Position numbers and translations under genes: made by a program. A stretch of DNA of 64,000 bases, taken from the NCBI GenBank assembly GCA_016868255.1, contig VGHN01000001.1, positions 1 through 64,000 of the forward strand, written 5' to 3'. The stretch is from Betaproteobacteria bacterium. Lineage in GTDB: Bacteria > Pseudomonadota > Gammaproteobacteria > Burkholderiales > Burkholderiaceae_A. Below, piece by piece: positions 56,596-64,000 of this stretch. The notes beneath the pieces are model-generated. The model was not told where the DNA came from. It did no database searches and saw only the letters and a program-made list of their open reading frames with translations. How positions within the stretch are numbered: the first letter of the stretch is position 1; each line of letters begins with the position of its first letter.

Positions 56596-58388
56596 GCGCT
56601 GACTTTTGGCGTCTCGCGCAGACGGATGTGCAGCTCACGCAGCTGCTTGTCATCCGCCTCCGATGGCGCCTGGGTAAGCAAGCACTGGGCTCGCTGGGTC
56701 TTGGGGAATGCGATCACATCCCGAATGGAATCGGCACCGGTCATCAGGGTGACGAGTCGATCGAGACCAAAGGCCAGGCCTCCATGTGGGGGCGCTCCGT
56801 AACAAAGGGCATCGAGCAGAAATCCGAATTTCTGCTGCGCTTCTTCGGGGCCAATCTGCAGGGCACGGAAGACTTTGCTCTGCACTTCCTCCTTGTGAAT
56901 ACGAACCGACCCACCACCCAACTCCCAGCCGTTGAGCACCATGTCATAGGCCTTGGCAAGGCACTCGCCGGGACTCGAGTCCATTAGATTCTCGTGGCCA
57001 TCTTTGGGCGCCGTGAAAGGATGGTGGACTGCACTCCATCGTCGAGCCTCTTCATCGAATTCGAACATGGGGAAGTCAACGACCCAGAGTGGCTTCCACC
57101 CCGCAGAAAACAGCCCCAGGGACTTGCCGGTATCAGCGAGCCCCAGTTTGAGACGAAGGGCACCAATGGCGTCGTTGACGACCTTGGCCTTGTCTGCGCC
57201 AAAAAAGAGAATGTCGCCCGCCTGCGCTCCCGTCCGAGTGAGAATCTCCTCAATGGCCGCATCGTGAAGATTCTTCACAATCGGTGACTGGAGTCCATCT
57301 CGGCCCTGAGAGAGGTCATTGACCTTGATCCATGCCAGGCCTTTTGCACCATAAATCTTCACAAACTCCGTTAGGCCATCAATCTCTCCGCGGCTGATCG
57401 CACCGCCACCGGGGACCCGCAGAGCCACGACACGTCCATTCTGCATTTGTGCGGGCTCTGAAAATACCTTGAAGTCAACATCTCGCATGGCATCGGTGAG
57501 TTCTGTGAATTCCAGAGACACGCGCAAGTCAGGTTTGTCAGAGCCAAATCGATGCATGGCCTCTTGATAAGTCATCACCGGAAACGGTGAGGGCAGCTCC
57601 ACACTCATAGAGTCGGCAAAAACCCCCCGAATCATTCCCTCGAAGAGCTCGCGGATCTGTTGCTCGGTCATGAATGAGGTCTCGCAATCGATCTGAGTGA
57701 ACTCAGGCTGCCGATCGGCACGCAGGTCCTCATCTCGAAAGCACTTGGTGATCTGGTAGTAGCGATCAAACCCAGCAACCATTAAGAGTTGCTTGAATAG
57801 TTGAGGGGACTGCGGCAGAGCAAAGAAAGACCCGGGGTGAACTCGCGAGGGCACGAGGTAGTCGCGGGCGCCCTCCGGCGTCGACTTGGTAAGCATTGGA
57901 GTCTCAATGTCCACAAAGCCATTGGCATCGAGGAAACGCCGAACCGCCATCGAGACTCGATAGCGCAACATCAAGTTGCGCTGCATGGTGGGGCGCCTCA
58001 AATCGAGCACACGGTGGGTAAGCCTTGTCGTCTCCGATAGATGCTCATCCTCGAGTTGAAATGGCGGCGTGACCGAGGGGTTTAGAACCTCCAGCTCAGT
58101 GCACAGGACTTCGATCTCGCCACTGACCATATTCGGATTGGTTGTGCCGTCGGGGCGGCGACGGACGCGGCCTGTCACCCGAAGACAAAACTCATTGCGA
58201 ATCGATTCAGCGAGCGCGAACATCTCGGGTCGATCGGGGTCACAGACCACCTGAGCGAGGCCCTCGCGGTCCCGAAGATCAATAAAAATAACGCCGCCAT
58301 GGTCTCGGCGACGATGCACCCAGCCGCAAAGGGTAATCGTTTGATCAAGCTGAGAGGTGCTGAGGTGACCGCAATAATGAGTGCGCAT
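56592..58388 (-). CDS. aspS: Aspartyl-tRNA synthetase
   Basis: Class IIb aminoacyl-tRNA synthetase charging tRNA-Asp, possibly also tRNA-Asn. The 598-residue protein has an OB-fold anticodon domain ([24 protein letters not shown]), motif 1/2 segments ([28 protein letters not shown]) and the bacterial GAD insertion (about residues 290-420). Motif 3 is [13 protein letters not shown]. Whether it is non-discriminating cannot be judged here; gatCAB genes are not in the window. It lies 9 bases downstream of the DUF502 gene. Confidence 0.98.
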   Translation of the reverse strand: MRTHYCGHLSTSQLDQTITLCGWVHRRRDHGGVIFIDLRDREGLAQVVCDPDRPEMFALAESIRNEFCLRVTGRVRRRPDGTTNPNMVSGEIEVLCTELEVLNPSVTPPFQLEDEHLSETTRLTHRVLDLRRPTMQRNLMLRYRVSMAVRRFLDANGFVDIETPMLTKSTPEGARDYLVPSRVHPGSFFALPQSPQLFKQLLMVAGFDRYYQITKCFRDEDLRADRQPEFTQIDCETSFMTEQQIRELFEGMIRGVFADSMSVELPSPFPVMTYQEAMHRFGSDKPDLRVSLEFTELTDAMRDVDFKVFSEPAQMQNGRVVALRVPGGGAISRGEIDGLTEFVKIYGAKGLAWIKVNDLSQGRDGLQSPIVKNLHDAAIEEILTRTGAQAGDILFFGADKAKVVNDAIGALRLKLGLADTGKSLGLFSAGWKPLWVVDFPMFEFDEEARRWSAVHHPFTAPKDGHENLMDSSPGECLAKAYDMVLNGWELGGGSVRIHKEEVQSKVFRALQIGPEEAQQKFGFLLDALCYGAPPHGGLAFGLDRLVTLMTGADSIRDVIAFPKTQRAQCLLTQAPSEADDKQLRELHIRLRETPKVSA

Positions 58389-58397
58389 AGACAGGTC

Positions 58398-59009
58398 TTA
58401 AGAGCGTGGAGCGGTTGAAGCCGACTGAGCGGAAGGGGGCACGGTGCCCATCGAGACCACATACTTCAGGGCCAGATCGACTGGGATCGTGAGTGGGATG
58501 ACGTCGGCCCGCGGCATCATGAGGAAAAAACCGGAGGTTGGGTTCGGTGTGGTGGGCACATAGACGCTCACCGAGTCCGCGGGCAAGTGCCCCGCCAGCT
58601 CCGGGCTTGGGCTTCCGGTAACAAAGGCAATCGTCCAACTTCCCATGCGCGGATACTGAACCAGCACGGCTTGGCGAAATGCTTGGCCATTGGGGGCAAG
58701 TATGGTGTCGCTGACCTGCTTGACCGATGAGTAAATGGACCGAACGAGGGGGATTCGCGAGAGCAACTGCTCCCAAAGTATCACCACGCGCCTGCCCAAT
58801 AAATTGGCTGCAAAGACCCCCGTTAAAAAGATTCCCACCCCAACGACCAAGAGACCAAATCCAGGGATATCGAATCCGAACAGGGCGCGCGCGCGGAGCC
58901 CCATCGGCAGAATGTTGTCCAATGACTCAACAATAAAGGTGAGCACCCATAGCGTGATGCCAACGGGCAACCAGACCAACAGCCCAGTGATGAAGTAGCG
59001 CTTGAACAT
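58398..59009 (-). CDS. DUF502-family membrane protein
   Basis: A 203-residue membrane protein with two N-terminal helices (about residues 1-30 and 50-75) and GLLVVGVGIFLTGVFAANLLGRRVV. The signature SRIPLVRSIYSSVKQVSDTIL and VYVPTTPNPTSGFFLMMP are characteristic of DUF502. The function is not known. The frame is open to a TTG at 59045, but that codon is inside the ssb terminator region, so I start at ATG 59009 (MFKRYFITG). It is usually next to aspS in betaproteobacteria. Confidence 0.9.
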   Translation of the reverse strand: MFKRYFITGLLVWLPVGITLWVLTFIVESLDNILPMGLRARALFGFDIPGFGLLVVGVGIFLTGVFAANLLGRRVVILWEQLLSRIPLVRSIYSSVKQVSDTILAPNGQAFRQAVLVQYPRMGSWTIAFVTGSPSPELAGHLPADSVSVYVPTTPNPTSGFFLMMPRADVIPLTIPVDLALKYVVSMGTVPPSAQSASTAPRS

Positions 59010-59043
59010 TCCGCGTGACCCGCGTTGAAATAGTGGATTGAGC

Positions 59044-59070
59044 AAAAAAAACGCCGCTCGACGGCGGCGT
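59044..59070 (-). terminator. Intrinsic terminator after ssb
   Basis: On the minus strand ACGCCGC pairs with GCGGCGT around a 6-base loop, followed by a run of seven T. It lies about 57 bases after the ssb stop and just before the DUF502 gene. Confidence 0.9.
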
Positions 59071-59126
59071 CTCCTCCGGACTAGAGATTTTAATGGTTTT
59101 CGAGCCGCATCGACCCGTGGGCGTGG

Positions 59127-59603
59127 TTAGAAGGGAATGTCATCGTCGAGGTCCTCAAATCCCTTGGCCTTGCCTGCGCTTCGCGGGGCAGATGACCCGG
59201 ATGACCCCTGCGAGGGGAAATCGTCCGGCGGGGCAGAGGCCGACAAACCAGTGGAGGAACCGCCACCCTCTCGGCCGCCGAGAAGTTGCATCTGCTCCGC
59301 AACGATTTCAGTCGTGGTTTTCTCTTGGCCGGATTGGTCCTGCCACTTTCGTGTTCTCAGGCGCCCCTCCACAAACACGGGGCGGCCCTTCTTCAGGTAT
59401 TCCCCCGCAATTTCGGCCAACCTACCAAAGAAGACCACTCGATGCCATTCCGTGTCTTCCTTCATGTCGCCACTGACCTTGTCTTTGTAACGCGATGTGG
59501 TCGCGATCGAGACATTGGCGATGGCGCCGCCGTCGGGAGAATAGCGGACCTCAGGATCGCGCCCGAGATTTCCTAGAAGAATGACTTTATTTACCGATGC
59601 CAT
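59127..59603 (-). CDS. ssb: Single-stranded DNA-binding protein
   Basis: Homotetrameric ssDNA-binding protein of replication, repair and recombination. The 158-residue product has the OB fold ([56 protein letters not shown]), a disordered Gly/Ser-rich tail and the protein-interaction tip DLDDDIPF. It is downstream of the MFS gene, with a terminator-like stem between them. Confidence 0.98.
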   Translation of the reverse strand: MASVNKVILLGNLGRDPEVRYSPDGGAIANVSIATTSRYKDKVSGDMKEDTEWHRVVFFGRLAEIAGEYLKKGRPVFVEGRLRTRKWQDQSGQEKTTTEIVAEQMQLLGGREGGGSSTGLSASAPPDDFPSQGSSGSSAPRSAGKAKGFEDLDDDIPF

Positions 59604-59626
59604 GAGGCAAGACTCCTTAAAAGATC

Positions 59627-59655
59627 AAAAAGGGCCTCCACCCTAAGTGGGGCCT
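59627..59655 (-). terminator. Probable terminator between the MFS gene and ssb
   Basis: On the minus strand GGCCCCAC pairs with GTGGAGGCC (one bulge) around a short loop, followed by CTTTTT. It lies about 14 bases after the MFS gene stop, so ssb probably has its own promoter. The region also includes the ssb leader. Confidence 0.6.
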
Positions 59656-59668
59656 TGCATCGTCACTA

Positions 59669-60889
59669 CTAGACGGTCGAGCGAGGATCGACGGGCGCGG
59701 CACGACTACCGATTTCGACCTGACCCTTGGCCACAAACATCCAGCATATCAAGACGAGGGAACAACCCCAGAAGACTCCCTCCAATCCAAACCACCGGGC
59801 TGCAACGCCACCAAGAAGCCCACCAAGAAAAAGGCCCAAGGACTGACTCGTGGTGTAGAGCCCCAAAGCCAAACCACGCTCTGAGACAGGGGCAATCCGT
59901 GAGACCCAGGAGGGAAGCAGCGCCTCCAAGAGGTTGAATCCGACCAAAAACAGCCAGAGTGCGAAGAACCAGTGGGGAAGGGATACGGCCGAAACAAAAG
60001 CCATCACCGAGGCCAAGAGAATCGCCAGTCCCATCAGAAAGACCCGCCTAAAAATACCTCGCCTCTCGGCCCAAAACACGAGGGGCACCATGGCGGCGAA
60101 CGCAAGCAACAGCATGGGTAAATAGACAACCCAGTGGTCCGACACTGCAAGCCCCGCCTCCATGAGGCCGGTTGGAATGGCTACAAACATGGCTGTCTGC
60201 AAGACCATCATGGAAAAAATGCCGAAATTCAATCGCATCAATTGATCGTGGCGAAGCAGGCCCCTCCAGCCCAGCGGGCTGCCAGTTTGCTCTTGGGTCT
60301 GGTCACTCGACTCTCGCATGGACCAGACAACCACGGCCGCTAGGCACGCCAAAGATGCTGTCAAGCCGAAGAGCCCGGGGAGTCCATAGCGTCCGAAAAC
60401 AAGTGGCGCCACCAACAGGGAGAGCGCGAAAGACAGACCGATGGACGCACCCACCATTGCCATGGCCCGCGCTCGGACCTCGGGCCGCGTGCGATCGGCC
60501 AGAAAGGCGCTGACCGCCGCTGAGACGGCGCCAGCCCCCTGCAACGCCCGGGCGATGACCAATTGCTCGACGGAGGGTGCAAGCGCAGCCCAGACACTGC
60601 CCAGCGCGAAGACGATCAATCCAAACACAATCACGGGCCTGCGACCCCATCGATCGGAGGCAAGACCAAAAGGAATCTGCAACAAGGCTTGTGTGAGGCC
60701 GTAGACCCCCAGGGCCACGCCCACCCAGACCACGTTTTCACCACCTTCCAGATCCCGGGCCCCTACGGAGAGCACTGGGAGCATCAGAAATAGGCCGAGC
60801 ATTCGCAGGCCGATGACCCCTGCAAGAGAGACGCTCGCGCGTCGCTCATCACTCGTAAAAGCAATAGGAGAAGGCGCAGACGAGGACAT
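59669..60889 (-). CDS. Major facilitator superfamily transporter
   Basis: A 406-residue permease with twelve predicted membrane helices and the MFS A-motif in FGLASDRWGRRPVIVFG. It is the 'MFS transporter' of the uvrA-MFS-ssb neighbourhood, common in betaproteobacteria. The substrate is not known. It is divergent from uvrA, with 38 bases between the starts, so the promoters overlap. Confidence 0.9.
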   Translation of the reverse strand: MSSSAPSPIAFTSDERRASVSLAGVIGLRMLGLFLMLPVLSVGARDLEGGENVVWVGVALGVYGLTQALLQIPFGLASDRWGRRPVIVFGLIVFALGSVWAALAPSVEQLVIARALQGAGAVSAAVSAFLADRTRPEVRARAMAMVGASIGLSFALSLLVAPLVFGRYGLPGLFGLTASLACLAAVVVWSMRESSDQTQEQTGSPLGWRGLLRHDQLMRLNFGIFSMMVLQTAMFVAIPTGLMEAGLAVSDHWVVYLPMLLLAFAAMVPLVFWAERRGIFRRVFLMGLAILLASVMAFVSAVSLPHWFFALWLFLVGFNLLEALLPSWVSRIAPVSERGLALGLYTTSQSLGLFLGGLLGGVAARWFGLEGVFWGCSLVLICWMFVAKGQVEIGSRAAPVDPRSTV

Positions 60890-60927
60890 CGTTCGCTATA
60901 GTAGTCGATTGATCTTTTCTCGATGCC

Positions 60928-63795
60928 ATGCTCCCTGCCGGTCAAATAAGAGTTCGCGGCGCGCGAACCCACAACCTCAAAAGCATTGACCTCGACATCC
61001 CGAGACAGACGCTCGTCGTCATCACAGGGCTATCGGGCTCGGGAAAGTCATCACTCGCCTTTGACACCCTCTATGCGGAGGGCCAACGCCGCTACGTGGA
61101 GTCACTCTCGGCCTATGCACGGCAATTCCTGCATCTCATGGCCAAACCTGATGTCGACTTGATTGAGGGCCTCTCGCCTGCCATCGCAATTGAGCAGAAG
61201 GCCAATAACCACAATCCCCGTTCCACCGTGGGAACAATCACCGAAGTCTCAGACTATCTGAGGCTTCTCTTTGCCCGTGCCGGCATCCCGCATTGCCCAT
61301 CTCATCCGACGGAATCGCTCGAGGCCCAGAATGTGAGCCAGATGGTGGACGAGTGCCTCTCGATGCCCAAAGGCACCAGAATTTCTCTGCTCGCGCCCGT
61401 AGTTCAGGACGAGACAGGCGACCACCAAGCGCTCATAGAAGGACTTCGCGCCCAAGGGTTTGTTCGCCTGCGAGTGGCCCGCCCGGGCACGGCCATGCAA
61501 GAGCTAGATATCGATAGTCCATTGCCGATTCCAGCCAACGAGAACAAATCAATCTGGGTCGTCACCGATCGACTCAAAATTAAAGATGGGATTGGGCAGC
61601 GATTGGCGGAATCCCTAGAACTCTCTCTTCGACTCGGTCAGGGCAACTGCCTGATCAGTACCGAGGACGAATCCGGCCAGCACATTCAATCGCGACGGCT
61701 GTCGACTCACCTGAGTTGTGGAGTCTGTGGCCAAGTGGCCCCGGCACTCGAGCCCAACCTCTTCTCCTTCAACTCGCCCAATGGGGCCTGTCCGAGTTGC
61801 GACGGCCTCGGAGAGGAATGCGTATTCGAGGCCGATCTGGTGGTTCAGTTTCCCCATCTGTCGCTGTCTTCGGGCGCCATCCCGGGCTGGGATGAACGCA
61901 ATAACTTTGCATGGTCTCTGCTTCAGAGCCTTGCCAAACACTATGGCTTTGACTTGGACCAACCCTTTGAAGGACTGAGCGCCGAGGTTCAGACGGCTCT
62001 ACTCCATGGGTCCGGTGAAGCCTCGATCGCGTTGGCCTACCCGCTCGACCGAGGCCGCCAGGTGTTCAAGCAGCAGCCATTCGAAGGAATACTGGCCAAC
62101 CTTAAGCGTCGATGGGAAGAAACCGACTCGCCCGCCGTGAGGGAAGAGTTGGGCAAGTACAGGCGCTTGAGACCCTGCCAAGCCTGCAATGGAAGTCGAT
62201 TGCGACCCGAGGCGAGGGCCGTTCGACTCGGGCAGGGCGAGCGGTCAATTGGGCTTTCGGAGTTGGTCGCCTTGCCGCTCGGAAGGGTTGCATCCCACTT
62301 GGATGCCTTGGAACTCACCGGTCAGCGGGCGTCGATTGCCCAACGAATTCTCGAGGAGATTCGCAGCCGCCTGCTTTTCCTGAATAACGTGGGCCTCTCT
62401 TACCTGAGCCTGAATCGTTCTGCGGTGACGCTCTCGGGAGGCGAATCCCAGAGAATTCGGCTCGCGAGTCAGATTGGGGCCCAGCTCTCGGGCGTGATGT
62501 ACGTCCTGGATGAGCCCTCAATAGGCCTGCATCAACGAGACAACGATCGCCTACTCGAGACATTGAGGAAGCTTCGAGATCTCGGCAACACTGTCATCGT
62601 GGTCGAGCATGACGAGGATGCGATTCGAACCGCAGACCACATCATCGACATGGGCCCCGGCGCGGGAAGCCTGGGTGGCGAGGTGGTCGCCCATGGCCCA
62701 CTGGACCTCATTCTTCAGAGCGACGGCCTCACTGGTCAGTACCTCTCCGGTCGGCGCCGCATCGAACGTCCCAAACGCCGCCACGCATCCGACGGTCGTC
62801 GGCTTCGCATTCAAGGCGCATCGGGGAACAACCTACGGGCCGTTGATGTTGATTTTCCGGTGGGCCTATTTTCCTGCGTGACGGGCGTTTCAGGGAGCGG
62901 CAAATCGACACTGGTCAACGAGACCTTGGCTCGAATCGTCGCAAAACATCTCTACGGAAGTCGAGAAGAACCTGCGCCTTATGCAGCCATCGAGGGACTT
63001 GAACACATTGACCGCCTGATCTGCGTGGATCAGAGCCCGATTGGCCGAACTCCACGCAGCAATCCGGCCACATACACCGGCCTCTTTACGCCGATTCGCG
63101 ATCTCTTTGCCGGCTCTCCAATGGCCCGGGAGCGCGGCTACGATGCTGGTCGCTTCTCATTCAATGTGAAAGGTGGGCGATGCGAAGCCTGCCAAGGCGA
63201 CGGCCTGGTGAAAGTTGAGATGCACTTTCTCCCCGATCTCTATGTGCCCTGCGACCAATGCAAGGGCTTGCGTTACAACCGAGAGACCCTCGATGTGCGT
63301 TACCGAGGAAAGACGATTGCTGAAGTGCTCGACCTCACCATTGATGATGCCTCGGCATTCTTTGCCGCCATTCCCACCGTTGCAAGAAAACTCGATACGC
63401 TCAAGGAGGTGGGCCTGGGCTATCTTCGACTGGGCCAGAGCGCCACAACCCTCTCGGGCGGTGAGGCGCAGCGGGTCAAACTTGCGTGCGAGTTGAGCAA
63501 GCGCGACACCGGGAAAACGCTCTACATCCTGGATGAGCCCACCACCGGACTTCATTTTCACGACACCGCGATGCTACTCAAGCTCCTGCACCACCTGCGA
63601 GATGCCGGTAACACCATCGTCGTCATCGAGCACAACCTCGATGTGATTCAGGCCGCCGACTGGATCATCGATATGGGTCCGGATGGTGGAGAGGGGGGCG
63701 GAGAGGTTGTTGCCAGCGGCACGCCGGAGTCCATCGCAAGAAGTCCAGAGAGTCTTACCGGCCGCTATCTTCTGCCAATACTCGAGAATTCTTAG
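60928..63795 (+). CDS. uvrA: Excinuclease ABC subunit UvrA
   Basis: Damage-recognition ATPase of nucleotide excision repair. The 955-residue protein has two ABC modules: [20 protein letters not shown] and [15 protein letters not shown] as Walker [17 protein letters not shown] and [16 protein letters not shown] as signatures. It also has zinc fingers in CGVCG...CPSC and CEAC...CDQC. I see no clear LexA box upstream; a TATAGT -10-like hexamer is at about 60897-60902. The stop overlaps the convergent 3' partial gene by 3 bases. Confidence 0.98.
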   Translation: MLPAGQIRVRGARTHNLKSIDLDIPRQTLVVITGLSGSGKSSLAFDTLYAEGQRRYVESLSAYARQFLHLMAKPDVDLIEGLSPAIAIEQKANNHNPRSTVGTITEVSDYLRLLFARAGIPHCPSHPTESLEAQNVSQMVDECLSMPKGTRISLLAPVVQDETGDHQALIEGLRAQGFVRLRVARPGTAMQELDIDSPLPIPANENKSIWVVTDRLKIKDGIGQRLAESLELSLRLGQGNCLISTEDESGQHIQSRRLSTHLSCGVCGQVAPALEPNLFSFNSPNGACPSCDGLGEECVFEADLVVQFPHLSLSSGAIPGWDERNNFAWSLLQSLAKHYGFDLDQPFEGLSAEVQTALLHGSGEASIALAYPLDRGRQVFKQQPFEGILANLKRRWEETDSPAVREELGKYRRLRPCQACNGSRLRPEARAVRLGQGERSIGLSELVALPLGRVASHLDALELTGQRASIAQRILEEIRSRLLFLNNVGLSYLSLNRSAVTLSGGESQRIRLASQIGAQLSGVMYVLDEPSIGLHQRDNDRLLETLRKLRDLGNTVIVVEHDEDAIRTADHIIDMGPGAGSLGGEVVAHGPLDLILQSDGLTGQYLSGRRRIERPKRRHASDGRRLRIQGASGNNLRAVDVDFPVGLFSCVTGVSGSGKSTLVNETLARIVAKHLYGSREEPAPYAAIEGLEHIDRLICVDQSPIGRTPRSNPATYTGLFTPIRDLFAGSPMARERGYDAGRFSFNVKGGRCEACQGDGLVKVEMHFLPDLYVPCDQCKGLRYNRETLDVRYRGKTIAEVLDLTIDDASAFFAAIPTVARKLDTLKEVGLGYLRLGQSATTLSGGEAQRVKLACELSKRDTGKTLYILDEPTTGLHFHDTAMLLKLLHHLRDAGNTIVVIEHNLDVIQAADWIIDMGPDGGEGGGEVVASGTPESIARSPESLTGRYLLPILENS

Positions 63796-64000
63796 GGCAG
63801 AACTGTCAGCCGGGCAATCACTTGCCAGTCGCCGCCTGGCTGGGCACGAACCGCGAGCATTTCCCCCATGCCAACGCCCTGACCACTCAATGCGCCGATG
63901 GTGACCTGGTGGGTGACCCAGATCTCCAAACCACGGCCCGGCATCTCACCAGCCCGTTTCAAACCAAGTATCTGACGCTGTCGATTTCCGTGGCCCTGAA
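63792..64000 (-). CDS. 3' end of a histidine-phosphatase-like gene (partial)
   Basis: A minus-strand frame runs from the right edge to a TAA at 63792-63794. The visible ~69 residues include [25 protein letters not shown] and [29 protein letters not shown]-x3-AL-SG-x-GE-x-LAVR pattern matches the C-terminal part of histidine phosphatase (phosphoglycerate mutase-like) proteins. The gene continues beyond the window, and the N-terminal RHG motif is not seen. Confidence 0.6.
   Translation of the reverse strand, partial: QGHGNRQRQILGLKRAGEMPGRGLEIWVTHQVTIGALSGQGVGMGEMLAVRAQPGGDWQVIARLTVLP

Noticed and set aside
60890-60927. LexA box in the uvrA/MFS intergenic region
   Set aside because: No CTG-N10-CAG palindrome is present in the 38 bases between starts.

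Overview
The window looks like an ordinary chromosomal core segment of a betaproteobacterium, most likely of the order Burkholderiales. The evidence is moderately high GC, very dense packing with many ATGA-type overlaps, and gene neighbourhoods typical of that group: nrdA-nrdB; a PP0621-type Cys protein before ampD; ffh divergent from a CcsA-like protein; rplU-rpmA-obgE-proB opposite ispB; coaE-zapD facing MutT-DUF815-argJ-secA; a DciA-like protein between secA and lpxC; ssb-MFS opposite uvrA. No plasmid, phage, IS, integron or CRISPR signature was found.

Layout. 0.1-4.6 kb: class Ia ribonucleotide reductase (nrdA, nrdB) behind two NrdR-type boxes. 4.7-8 kb: muropeptide amidase AmpD, a small Cys-rich membrane protein, a CcsA-like cytochrome c assembly protein and SRP GTPase ffh. 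8-14.5 kb: proS, rppH, proB, obgE, ribosomal proteins L27 and L21, ispB and tRNA-Pro(CGG). 14.5-20.5 kb: a CorC/HlyC-type protein, a prepilin-peptidase-like protein lacking its N-terminal domain, coaE, zapD, a MutT hydrolase, a DUF815 ATPase and argJ. 20.5-25.1 kb: secA, a DciA-like protein, lpxC and a peroxiredoxin.

25.2-42.7 kb is a complete division and cell wall (dcw) cluster read leftwards: mraZ-rsmH-ftsL-ftsI-murEF (fused)-mraY-murD-ftsW-murG-murC-ddl-ftsQ-ftsA-ftsZ, closed by a strong terminator. It starts from a recognisable sigma70 promoter followed by four 10-bp-spaced MraZ boxes. Just upstream lie rnpB and a 38-bp tandem repeat array that repeats the RNase P RNA 3' end. 43.2-46.7 kb: pyrC, glycerate 2-kinase and a tartrate/D-malate dehydrogenase form one overlapping operon with a hairpin over its ribosome binding site. 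46.7-50.6 kb: a polar amino-acid ABC transporter with an intergenic terminator-like hairpin between binding protein and permease genes. 50.7-58.4 kb: aspS, an unrecognised membrane protein, a NudB/endonuclease-exonuclease-phosphatase fusion, cardiolipin synthase, a DUF429 protein and an Atm1-type exporter. 58.4-64 kb: a DUF502 protein, ssb, an MFS transporter, uvrA and the 3' end of a histidine-phosphatase-like gene.

I found no convincing new multi-gene system. The best leads are local: two gene fusions (MurE-MurF, NudB-EEP), an orphan prepilin-peptidase-like protein where pilus genes often sit, the rnpB 3'-end repeats, and several unannotated control elements (NrdR boxes, MraZ operator, SD-sequestering hairpin, possible leaderless rppH and zapD).
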